Source: CAZVRZ01 sp964629965 (GTDB lineage: Bacteria > Chloroflexota > Anaerolineae > Anaerolineales > UBA4823). Taken from it: a stretch of 7,524 bases of DNA. Below the pieces are notes generated by a model. The model was not told the origin of the DNA, made no database searches, and worked only from the letters and a program-made list of their open reading frames with translations. Numbering within the stretch: position 1 is the stretch's first letter; every line of letters starts with the position of its first letter. Location of the stretch: NCBI GenBank assembly GCA_964629965.1, contig CAZVRZ010000213.1, forward strand, positions 1 through 7,524, read 5' to 3'. A program made the position numbers and the translations under genes. This document shows, in pieces, positions 1 through 6,005 of this stretch.

Positions 1-432
1 CCGGAAGCAATTTCCGGCTTGTTCGGCTAATTGTTTTTAGCGGAAACTAAAGTTTCAGCGTTTGTTAAAAATGATCACACCAGCCAGACCGGTGATGTCC
101 GGGTACTGCGCAACTTGCTCTTCCCCCGTTTCATCACTAAAGTGGAGCTGGGGTACGATCAGGCGCGCATCTGGTACTCCTTTCCGCTGGATGCGCTTGC
201 GCCCGGCGGCGTTCGGGGAGCGACGGCAAGCGGCTCGATCCTGACGACCTTCATGATCGAGGGGAAAAAGACGCGCCAACACCTGAAATCCGAGCCGAAG
301 GGACCGTCGGAAAGGGATGTGAAGATCTATGAACTGCATAAAGAAGGGAAGACGGCGAGAGAAGTGGGGGAGATGTTTGGGATATCGGAGTTGAGGGTGT
401 GGGCAATTTGCTGGGGAATGAGAAAGCAGTAA
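1..432 (+). pseudogene. C-terminal remnant of a serine recombinase
   Basis: The reading frame is open from the window edge to the TAA at 430-432, except for one in-frame TAA at 28-30. The part after that stop could start only from a TTG at 31. The residues around FPRFITKVELGYDQARIWYSFPL (about 32-54 after the stop) form the strand-rich segment that usually closes the recombinase domain of large serine recombinases. The last 40 residues (ERDVKIYELHKEGKTAREVG and following) look like a resolvase-type helix-turn-helix. The catalytic N-terminal domain is not in the window, so the fragment cannot act alone. Either the gene is cut by the window edge and carries a nonsense mutation, or it is an old remnant. 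The family call rests on recognising the C-terminal pattern and is moderate. The dyad repeat at 559-580 lies 127 bp after the stop. Confidence 0.55.
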
Positions 433-558
433 GATCAAGGTGACTGTTTCTGTCCAGGGGTTTAGCCTGAAGCGGTGTTTGAGAGACTAAAATAATGATC
501 TCGGTTACAAATACATCAAGATGATTTTCGCCCCTTTCAACAATTAAACATGTAAACA

Positions 559-580
559 GTACTCCCGTGGGGGCACAGGA
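559..580 (+). repeat. GT-centred dyad repeat, copy 1
   Basis: This 22-bp stretch matches 5930-5951 with one mismatch (CTCCC here, CCCCC there) in the same orientation. Its core is CTCCC-GT-GGGGG, a near-palindrome around a non-palindromic GT. The flanks of the two copies do not align well, so the shared unit is short. The geometry (dyad arms with an asymmetric central dinucleotide) fits a serine recombinase crossover site. A dispersed genomic repeat or a protein-binding site is equally possible. Confidence 0.6.
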
Positions 581-585
581 CAAAA

Positions 586-613
586 GAGGCCGCCAGCGTT
601 ACCCGGCGGTCTT
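586..613 (+). other. Stem-loop in the leader region
   Basis: GAGGCCGCC (586-594) can pair with GGCGGTCTT (605-613) to give nine base pairs, two of them G-U, around a 10-nt loop. A T-run (TTTTT, 624-628) comes ten bases later, too far for a standard intrinsic terminator. It could end leftover transcription from the recombinase side, or be a protein-binding site upstream of the regulator promoter. Confidence 0.35.
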
Positions 614-637
614 GCTTTATGCATTTTTCTAAATGTG

Positions 638-671
638 TTCGTTGGATAAACACTCTACCACCTTCGTTTGG
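638..671 (+). promoter_or_regulatory. Short direct repeats in the regulator promoter (possible LytTR site)
   Basis: TTCGTTGGA (638-646) and TTCGTTTGG (663-671) are direct repeats 25 bp apart, start to start. The second matches 8 of 9 positions of the published LytTR half-site pattern [TA][AC][CA]GTTN[AG][TG]; the first matches fewer. The usual spacing for LytTR sites is about 21-22 bp, so this pair is slightly too wide. The second copy abuts the extended -10 element, so binding there would block the promoter and would suggest autorepression. Confidence 0.3.
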
Positions 672-687
672 TGCTAAAATTACATCA
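672..687 (+). promoter_or_regulatory. Extended -10 promoter with probable leaderless start
   Basis: TGCTAAAAT (672-680) fits the extended -10 form TGnTAnAAT. The region where a -35 box would sit (about 652-657) shows no good match, as is common for extended -10 promoters. Transcription would begin about seven bases after the -10, at or next to the A of the ATG at 687. No Shine-Dalgarno sequence precedes that ATG. Together these suggest a leaderless mRNA. Confidence 0.5.
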
Positions 688-1679
688 TGATCGTACTGAC
701 TGATCTGCAAAAGGTACATGATCAAACCACGGTAATTGATATCCCGTCACTGCAAGTCAAAGGTGGGGAAATTGCCGCACTCTTCGGGCCGGTGGATAGC
801 GGCAAAGATGTTTTGTTCCAGTTGCTTACAGGGAGCGCATACCCAACCAAAGGCAGCGTACTGCTAGCCGGTGTAGATCCTTACCATGATCGTGAGGCTT
901 TCAGCTGCCTCGTAGGGGTATTGTTCGCAGAGAATACGCTTTACAAACGACTGTCGGTGATCGAAAATTTGCAGTTTTACTGCCGCTTATACCGCTTGCC
1001 CAAAACACGCGCGGTTGAGGTGCTCGAACAGGTTGGCTTGGCCGATCAAACTGGTGTGAGCACAGAGAAGCTCTCTTCAAATCTGTCTCGGAGGCTTGCG
1101 CTGGGACGAGCGATGCTCAATAATCCTAAGGTACTGCTGCTGGCGGATCCGTTTGCGAGCTGCGAGCAGGCCTCGATCAAGCTGATCATTCAGGTTGTTC
1201 GCAAGCAGGCTGATGCTGGCACGGCTGTGCTGCTCTTCACCCAGGATATCACCAATCTGGAGAATTTTTGTGACACGGTCTATCGTATGGATCAGGGGCA
1301 GATTATCGAGGCGTATGACCCTCGACAGGAACAGCAACGCCAGCGGCCATTTATGGTCCCGGCCCGCTCGAATGACAAGATCGTTCTGGTTGACCCGGCT
1401 GAAATCCTGTATGTCTTTGCTCAAGAAGATCACGTATATCTCCAGACACTTGATGAGTGTTTGCCAACCCAGTTCACCCTGGCCGAGCTGGAAAAACGCT
1501 TATCGCTCAGCGGGTTCTTCCGTGCCCACCGCGCTTACCTGGTTAACCTGCAGCAGGTCAAGGAAGTGATTCCTTATACCCGCGACAGTTTCAGTCTGCG
1601 GTTGAAGGATGTGGCCGGTACAAAGATTCCCTTAAGTAAATCCGCTGAACGCGAGCTTCGTGAGCTTTTGGGATATTAA
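687..1679 (+). CDS. Degenerate ABC ATPase domain fused to a LytTR DNA-binding domain (transcription regulator)
   Basis: The protein has 330 residues. Residues 1-210 follow the fold of an ABC-2 type ATPase and align with the neighbouring ATPase, for example RLYRLPKTRAVEVLEQVGL against RLYRVQKSRVDEVLAQVGL. The catalytic motifs are degraded. Walker A reads GPVDSGKD (34-41), with Lys40 kept but the second Gly and the Ser/Thr lost. The Q-loop Gln is Asn83. The signature is LSSNLSRR (129-136). Walker B reads LLLADP (150-155), with Asp to Ala153 and Glu to Asp154. The switch His is Gln186. Residues 228-330 form a LytTR domain (AEILYVFAQEDHVYLQT, then FFRAHRAYLVNL). It may bind nucleotide but probably hydrolyses it poorly or not at all, so a cytoplasmic regulator of the downstream exporter genes is the best reading. 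The ATG at 687 gives a normal ABC N-terminus but has no ribosome binding site. Domain calls are firm; the target is inferred. Confidence 0.9.
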   Translation: MIVLTDLQKVHDQTTVIDIPSLQVKGGEIAALFGPVDSGKDVLFQLLTGSAYPTKGSVLLAGVDPYHDREAFSCLVGVLFAENTLYKRLSVIENLQFYCRLYRLPKTRAVEVLEQVGLADQTGVSTEKLSSNLSRRLALGRAMLNNPKVLLLADPFASCEQASIKLIIQVVRKQADAGTAVLLFTQDITNLENFCDTVYRMDQGQIIEAYDPRQEQQRQRPFMVPARSNDKIVLVDPAEILYVFAQEDHVYLQTLDECLPTQFTLAELEKRLSLSGFFRAHRAYLVNLQQVKEVIPYTRDSFSLRLKDVAGTKIPLSKSAERELRELLGY

Positions 1680-1682
1680 GCC

Positions 1683-1710
1683 GCGTATTCGCCTTTTCAT
1701 ACGCATGAAA
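1683..1710 (+). other. Overlapping inverted repeats just after the regulator gene
   Basis: GCGTAT (1683-1688) pairs with ATACGC (1699-1704) across a 10-nt loop. A second dyad, TTTCAT-ACGC-ATGAAA (1695-1710), overlaps it. Neither is followed by a T-tract, so this is not a typical terminator. It begins three bases after the stop codon and may protect the 3' end of the message or bind a protein. Confidence 0.25.
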
Positions 1711-1763
1711 TAATCCTGAGTTTGAGCCATTCACCCCTATTCCTGGGCCTCTTACCGCCCCCC

Positions 1764-1806
1764 TGCGCCGTTTGCCAGTTTTTTGTTGCACGGCGCATTT
1801 TCTTTT
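1764..1806 (+). terminator. Inverted repeat with T-tract: terminator of the regulator gene or operator of the next
   Basis: TGCGCCGT (1764-1771) and ACGGCGCA (1790-1797) are perfect 8-bp inverted arms 18 bp apart, followed at once by TTTTCTTTT (1798-1806). As RNA this is a GC-rich hairpin with a U-tract, which is the form of an intrinsic terminator, although the loop is long. As DNA, the right arm overlaps the last two bases (1790-1791) of the -35 box of the following promoter, which is also typical for an operator. Both roles are possible. Confidence 0.5.
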
Positions 1807-1821
1807 CATATAATTTGATTG
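1786..1821 (+). promoter_or_regulatory. Strong sigma70-type promoter for the exporter genes
   Basis: TTGCAC (1786-1791) and TATAAT (1809-1814) are separated by exactly 17 bp. The -10 is a perfect consensus and the -35 has one mismatch to TTGACA at a weak position plus a C for the last A. Transcription should start near 1821, giving a leader of about 58 nt. The -35 box overlaps the right arm of an inverted repeat, so control by a bound repressor is likely. Confidence 0.75.
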
Positions 1822-1878
1822 TAGAAATACAAACGGGCGCCGAACGATTGGTGGATGGGAAGCAAGAAGGAGTGCATG

Positions 1879-2625
1879 ATGAAAGCAATCGAAGTAAGCA
1901 ACCTGACCCGAAACTATGATGGCCTGCATGCTGTGGATGGGATTACCTTCAGCGCTGAACCTGGCGAGATCTTTGGCTTCCTGGGACCAAACGGCGCCGG
2001 GAAGACCACTACCATCCGCATGTTGACCGGGCAACTGCTGCCTACTTCCGGCTCAGCCAAGGTAGCCGGCTATGATATCGTTACCGAACGCCAGCAGCTC
2101 AAACCCAGAATCGGCGTGGTGTTCGACAGCCAGAATATCTATGAGCGCATGTCTGCCCGCGAGAACCTGAGCTTCTTTGCCCGCCTGTATCGTGTTCAGA
2201 AGTCGCGCGTGGATGAGGTTCTGGCCCAGGTTGGGCTGAGCGTGCGCGCCAATGATAAGGTCCAAAAGTACTCGAACGGTATGAAACAGCGCGTGCTGGT
2301 TGCGCGCGCGCTGCTCCACAAGCCGGAGGTGCTGTTCCTGGACGAACCGACGCGCGGCCTGGACCCGCATATCGCCCGCGACATCCGCGGCATCGTTGCC
2401 GGCCTGGCGCAGGGCGGCATGACCGTCTTCCTGACCACGCATTACATGGAGGAGGCCGATCAACTCTGCCAGCGGGTGGCGTTCCTTGACCGGGGGCGCA
2501 TCGTTGCCCTGGACACCCCGGCCCGCCTGAAAGCGGAATACGGCAAAGACGAAAAAACAACCCTGGAAGACATCTTCATCCAACTCACGGGGAATGATCT
2601 GCGAAAAGGAAGCGAGGAATTATGA
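1879..2625 (+). CDS. ABC transporter ATP-binding protein (ABC-2 exporter type)
   Basis: This 248-residue protein is the energy-supplying subunit of an ABC-2 type exporter at the inner face of the membrane. All ATPase motifs are intact: Walker A GPNGAGKTT (36-44), Q-loop Gln85, signature YSNGMKQ (131-137; the YSNGM form is usual in this drug and lipid export subfamily), Walker B LFLDE (152-156) and switch His188 in TTHYMEEAD. Length is typical for a stand-alone subunit. The frame also has ATGs at 1855 and 1876. AAGGAG at 1867-1872 stands six bases from the ATG at 1879 but only three from 1876 and lies after 1855, so 1879 is chosen. The gene overlaps the next permease by 4 nt (ATGA), which points to translational coupling. 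It is the only catalytically complete ATPase in the window, so it probably serves both permeases. The substrate is unknown. Confidence 0.95.
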   Translation: MKAIEVSNLTRNYDGLHAVDGITFSAEPGEIFGFLGPNGAGKTTTIRMLTGQLLPTSGSAKVAGYDIVTERQQLKPRIGVVFDSQNIYERMSARENLSFFARLYRVQKSRVDEVLAQVGLSVRANDKVQKYSNGMKQRVLVARALLHKPEVLFLDEPTRGLDPHIARDIRGIVAGLAQGGMTVFLTTHYMEEADQLCQRVAFLDRGRIVALDTPARLKAEYGKDEKTTLEDIFIQLTGNDLRKGSEEL

Positions 2626-3701
2626 AGACCCTGTTGGATAGCCTGTATATTGCCTGGACCATCGGCACAAAAGATATCCTGGACGCTTTAAAAAACAAGA
2701 ATAGCAGATCCAATATCATTGTTATGGTTGGCATGGTGGTGTTTTTCTATTGGATGGGCATCTTGCGCCCTTTCGACAAGGATGTGAGCGTTGTTGTCTA
2801 CGACAAAGGCGATACCGCCTTGACCATCGAAGCGGTCACGCTGGCAGATGGGACTAAATATGCTTTTCGGGAGGCATCTTCACTGCAAGAGATGGAAACC
2901 AAGATGGCCTATCAAAACCTGGGCCTGGTACTCCCGGTGGATTTCGATCAGACCCTGGCCTCTGGCGGCACACCTACCCTGAGCGGCTACATCTTTTGGG
3001 CCGACCGTTTGAAAGTGACCGAGCTGGAAGCCAAGTACAGCCAGGCCTTCAGCGAAATCCTCGGCCAGCCGGTGCGGGTAGCTATTGGTGAAAACATCCT
3101 GATGCCTCAAGCAAATGCAGATGGGATGCAAACCAATGTGACCTACCTGATGGTTTATTTCGTTTTTTCTACGGCGCTGCTTTTGATCCCCTATCTGATG
3201 GTAGAGGAAAAACAAACCAGGACACTGGACGCGCTGCTGACCTCCCCGGCCAGCCCCGGACAGGTTGTGCTGGGCAAGGCGCTGGCCGGGTTTTTCTACA
3301 TCCTGATCATCGGTGGACTAGCGCTGGCCCTGTTCTCACTATATATCGTCAATTGGGCCTTAGCGCTGGCTACCTTCCTGGGATATGCCTTGTTTGCCAT
3401 CGGGTTGGGGCTGGCAGTCGGTAGTTTCATAAAAACCATGAAACAATCGGGGATCTGGATGGTGGTGCTGATCCTCTTTCTGGTGATCCCGCCGCTGTTT
3501 TATATGGAACCAAACCTGAAAGCCGGCATCAGGATGATACTGACCTGGTTCCCATCTTCGGCGCTGGCCAGCATCTTTCGCTACTCATGCTCCATTGGCT
3601 TTACTCCGGCGCAGTTCCTACCGAACCTTGCTATTGCTTTAGTGAGTATCGCGGCGGTCTTTGGCCTGGTCATCTGGAAAGTGCGGCGGTCCGACCGGTA
3701 A
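2622..3701 (+). CDS. ABC-2 family transporter permease (first of two paralogues)
   Basis: This 359-residue integral membrane protein has the layout of the ABC2_membrane_3 family. A short cytoplasmic N-terminus (TKDILDALKNK) leads to TM1 (about 31-50). A large extracytoplasmic domain follows (about 51-170), then five more hydrophobic segments at about 172-193, 218-241, 245-270, 275-295 and 334-353. After TM2 the cytoplasmic segment VEEKQTRTLDALLTSPAS (194-211) is the usual coupling region that contacts the ATPase. The start overlaps the stop of the ATPase gene (ATGA), and GAGG at 2614-2617 serves as the ribosome binding site. It is clearly related to the permease at 4681-5775: both carry a WTI..KDI.DALKNK start, an EEK coupling motif, SPAS-GQVV-GKA, and an identical last ten residues, VIWKVRRSDR. 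A heterodimer of the two is likely. Confidence 0.9.
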   Translation: MKTLLDSLYIAWTIGTKDILDALKNKNSRSNIIVMVGMVVFFYWMGILRPFDKDVSVVVYDKGDTALTIEAVTLADGTKYAFREASSLQEMETKMAYQNLGLVLPVDFDQTLASGGTPTLSGYIFWADRLKVTELEAKYSQAFSEILGQPVRVAIGENILMPQANADGMQTNVTYLMVYFVFSTALLLIPYLMVEEKQTRTLDALLTSPASPGQVVLGKALAGFFYILIIGGLALALFSLYIVNWALALATFLGYALFAIGLGLAVGSFIKTMKQSGIWMVVLILFLVIPPLFYMEPNLKAGIRMILTWFPSSALASIFRYSCSIGFTPAQFLPNLAIALVSIAAVFGLVIWKVRRSDR

Positions 3702-3728
3702 AGGCAATATGTTGTCAGACGAGGCGGC

Positions 3729-3784
3729 AGTCGCAAGGATAACAATGTGGGTCATTGGGAGTCGCCAACAATGCGGTCTGGCTG
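3729..3784 (+). repeat. Imperfect tandem repeat in the gap before the protease gene
   Basis: AGTCGC occurs at 3729-3734 and 3760-3765, and AACAATG at 3741-3747 and 3767-3773, each followed by a GG-GTC-like stretch. The second unit is about five bases shorter between these blocks. This looks like an old duplication of about 30 bp in the 109-bp gap after the first permease. No clear promoter or terminator is visible here. Confidence 0.3.
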
Positions 3785-3810
3785 ATTTTTAAAAATGAAA
3801 GGATACAACG

Positions 3811-4620
3811 ATGGAAGCAATCCTCTTACCAACCAAACGAAAGTTTTCGTGGATAGTATTCTTGATCGTGCTTGCTCTGACACTTGTGGCTAGCTTGCTG
3901 AAAGCACCTATGGTGATTGCAAACGGGTATGCTGACCAGCCGGGGCTTTGGACGAGCATTATCCTTCAGGTCACACTGTCAAACTTCGTCCTTTTCGGGC
4001 TACCCGGTGCAATAGGGTTACTTCTGGCAAACCAAATAGGGTTGGGGTTACCCTTCATCGAAGGCTGGGTCAATAAAAAGCCCTTGAAGGGTAAAATAGG
4101 GAAGATTGCCTTGATCGCGTTGTTGGCTTCCGCTGTGTTGACAGTCATCGGTATTGGCGTTCGTTTCCTGACTTTGCCCATGATCCTGGCAGAGTTCGGA
4201 GCTCGGAACATCCCGCTCTCCGCGCTGGGCGAATCGACCCAGGGTCCCTGGTGGACAATGCTGCTGGCGGCGCTTTCAGCCGGGATTACGGAAGAGGTGG
4301 GATTCCGGTTAGGATTGCTGACCATATTGATCTGGGGAATAGGATGGATCTGGCATGACGAAACCGGCAGGGCTAAGCCGATTGGTTTCTGGCTCGCCAA
4401 CTTGCTCGTGGCTGTTTTGTTTGGTGCCATCCATTTGCTCAACCTATCCGCATTGGGGTTGCCGTTGATGTCTGGTCTGCTGATTCGGGCGATCCTGGGG
4501 AATGGACTGTTAGCTCTGGCGTTTGGCTGGCTGTATCGGACCTATGGGCTTGAAAGCGCTATGCTGACCCATTTCTTCTTGGATGTACTGTTGTATGTTA
4601 TCCTTCCATTAACGGTATAA
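3811..4620 (+). CDS. CPBP family intramembrane metalloprotease (CAAX/Abi type)
   Basis: This 269-residue membrane protein has the CPBP (ABI, PF02517) motif set: EEVGFR (161-166; catalytic Glu pair and Arg), FGAIH (204-208; metal-ligand His208) and HFFLD (254-258; His254 and Asp258). Hydrophobic segments lie at about 14-31, 48-74, 97-120, 148-160, 168-181, 192-210, 219-240 and 252-268. Known members cut prenylated CAAX proteins, process peptides, or give bacteriocin self-immunity; which applies here cannot be told. AAAGGA at 3798-3803 lies seven bases before the ATG. The gene sits between the two permease genes, 109 bp from one and 60 bp from the other, on the same strand. The linkage suggests a role in handling a peptide substrate or protecting the cell, but this is inference. 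All predicted active-site residues are present. Confidence 0.92.
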   Translation: MEAILLPTKRKFSWIVFLIVLALTLVASLLKAPMVIANGYADQPGLWTSIILQVTLSNFVLFGLPGAIGLLLANQIGLGLPFIEGWVNKKPLKGKIGKIALIALLASAVLTVIGIGVRFLTLPMILAEFGARNIPLSALGESTQGPWWTMLLAALSAGITEEVGFRLGLLTILIWGIGWIWHDETGRAKPIGFWLANLLVAVLFGAIHLLNLSALGLPLMSGLLIRAILGNGLLALAFGWLYRTYGLESAMLTHFFLDVLLYVILPLTV

Positions 4621-4680
4621 AACGGGATTGAACAAACGACCGGGATGGGCCTTTCATCTGCGTCATGTGGAGAAATATAA

Positions 4681-5775
4681 ATGTCGAAACCAACCGTAGA
4701 AAGCCTCCGCGACAGCGTGAATATTATCTGGACGATCGCTTCCAAAGATATTGTTGATGCGCTGAAGAACAAGGTAGTTGTCTCGATGGTCATCATGTTG
4801 AGCATCATGCTGCTCGCGCCGAAGATGCTGCCCCTCATCTTCGAACAGCCAGAGATGGTGCTGCCAGTTTACGATCTAGGCGACTCGCGCTGGGTAGCAG
4901 AGCTGGAAAACATCCCTGATATCTCGCTGCAACAATTGCGTTCGGAGCAGGAATTTAGGCTGGCCCTGTGCAGTGCACTATATCCTGAGATTGGTCTGCT
5001 GCTCTCGGCGGATTTCGATCAGGTGGGTGTGGCAGGCGAACCGGTTGAATTTCAGGGCTCTGTGTGCTGGGGCAAGCGTTACCAGGTTTCGGATTTGCGG
5101 CCGAAACTCGAAACAACGCTTTCTCAGTCGCTGGGCCGGCCGGTAACCATCCATGTGGAAGGGAATATTGTCTATCCTCCTACAGATGGCGTGCTCTCCC
5201 TCAGCCTGGCAACTGTGAATTCGGTGCTGATGATCCTGATGATGGGCATTTTCCTGGTGCCAAGCCTGCTTTTCGAGGAGAAAGAGGCCAAGACGATGCA
5301 GGCCCTATTGGTCTCTCCAGCTAGCATTGGCCAGGTAGTGGTCGGGAAAGCCGTGGCAGGCTCGTTCTATATCCTGGTGACGGCGGTGATGATATTTGCC
5401 ATTTCCTGGGCGGAGGTGAACCACTGGGATATGGTGATATTGTTTGTAATCAGCGGCGGGCTTTTCTCGGTGGCAGTGGGGCTAATCCTGGGTAGTTTCT
5501 TCGAGAAGCAGCAGGATACAGCGGGATGGATGACTGGCCTTCTGCTGCTTTTGGTCGGCGCAATATTGGTTCATATGCTGAGCCTGGAACTGCCGGCGCT
5601 GGCAGAGAACCTTCTCCCCTGGGTGCCTTCTGTAGCTTTGGCAGAGGTTTGCCGCACCGCATTCTCTGAAATTGTTCCTACAACTCAGGTATGGATCAAC
5701 CTGGGAACTGTTCTGGTCGTTTCGCTGCTGATGTATGCGCTTGTCATCTGGAAAGTGCGGCGCTCGGATCGTTAA
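4681..5775 (+). CDS. ABC-2 family transporter permease (second of two paralogues)
   Basis: This 364-residue membrane protein is a paralogue of the permease at 2622-3701. A cytoplasmic N-terminus with SKDIVDALKNK leads to TM1 (about 33-53). An extracytoplasmic domain follows (about 54-176), then TMs at about 177-198, 225-243, 250-273, 282-303 and 336-357. The coupling segment EEKEAKTMQALLVSPAS is at 199-215, and the last ten residues VIWKVRRSDR equal those of its partner. The middle extracytoplasmic domain is much more diverged than the ends, which fits two different halves of one channel. GGAG at 4669-4672 stands eight bases before the ATG. No ATPase gene follows, so it probably shares the one at 1879-2625. 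Confidence 0.9.
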   Translation: MSKPTVESLRDSVNIIWTIASKDIVDALKNKVVVSMVIMLSIMLLAPKMLPLIFEQPEMVLPVYDLGDSRWVAELENIPDISLQQLRSEQEFRLALCSALYPEIGLLLSADFDQVGVAGEPVEFQGSVCWGKRYQVSDLRPKLETTLSQSLGRPVTIHVEGNIVYPPTDGVLSLSLATVNSVLMILMMGIFLVPSLLFEEKEAKTMQALLVSPASIGQVVVGKAVAGSFYILVTAVMIFAISWAEVNHWDMVILFVISGGLFSVAVGLILGSFFEKQQDTAGWMTGLLLLLVGAILVHMLSLELPALAENLLPWVPSVALAEVCRTAFSEIVPTTQVWINLGTVLVVSLLMYALVIWKVRRSDR

Positions 5776-5929
5776 GCAGCCGTCGGGGTACGGTGCTTGA
5801 TGCGGCCAATGCATTCTTCATCTTCCCCTTTCCCCAGAGTGGAGATGCCCAGCATATCCAGTTCCAGAGAATAGGCACATCCGCCTCTGCACTCTATGCC
5901 CTTTCGCGCCTAAGACACGTTAACCTACT

Positions 5930-5951
5930 GTACCCCCGTGGGGGCACAGGA
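5930..5951 (+). repeat. GT-centred dyad repeat, copy 2
   Basis: This copy matches 559-580 in 21 of 22 positions, same orientation. Its core is a perfect CCCCC-GT-GGGGG, extended by TGT (5928-5930 with neighbours) against ACA, so eight of nine arm positions pair. It stands 155 bp after the second permease and 8 bp before the long hairpin. The two copies enclose about 5.4 kb holding the regulator and all exporter genes. Confidence 0.6.
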
Positions 5952-5959
5952 ATCAGATA

Positions 5960-6005
5960 AAACCAGTCAGAATTCCACGAACATTGAGGAATTTCTGGCT
6001 GGTTT
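5960..6005. terminator. Long hairpin between convergent genes (probable two-way terminator)
   Basis: Positions 5960-5976 pair with 5988-6005 in a 17-bp stem with one bulged T (5994), one G-U pair and an 11-nt loop. On the + strand the stem is followed by TTTACGTTTT, and on the minus strand by TTTTATCTG after the GG of the arm. These T-runs are short but suit termination from either side. It is placed between two convergent transcription units, where such an element is expected. Confidence 0.55.

Larger units (their letters stand above)
433..686. other. Non-coding stretch before the regulator gene
   Basis: This 254-bp gap carries no convincing gene. It holds one copy of the GT-centred dyad repeat (559-580), a stem-loop (586-613), a pair of short direct repeats (638-646 and 663-671) and an extended -10 promoter (672-680). 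Each is listed separately. Positions 433-558 show nothing that I can name. Confidence 0.6.

Noticed and set aside
55..583. Overlapping minus strand open frames opposite the recombinase remnant and leader
   Set aside because: They have low-complexity, Pro/Ser-rich translations, no ribosome binding site and no family pattern, and they mirror the + strand frame.
2053..2583. Long minus strand open frames opposite the ATPase gene
   Set aside because: They are antisense to a gene with every ABC motif. The His/Arg/Gly-rich translations are typical of the reverse strand of a GC-biased gene.
3785..3796. Perfect palindrome ATTTTTAAAAAT before the CPBP gene, considered as a terminator
   Set aside because: It has no GC-rich stem and no loop; it is probably just an AT-rich stretch ahead of the ribosome binding site.
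3966..4442. Minus strand open frame of 158 codons opposite the CPBP gene
   Set aside because: The + strand frame has full catalytic motifs and a good ribosome binding site; the antisense product resembles nothing known.
559..5951. CRISPR array suggested by repeats
   Set aside because: There are only two copies, 5.4 kb apart, with genes between them and no regular spacers or cas genes.
5691..5960. Open frame overlapping the end of the second permease and reaching into the repeat
   Set aside because: It starts inside the permease gene in another frame, has no ribosome binding site and runs through the dyad repeat.
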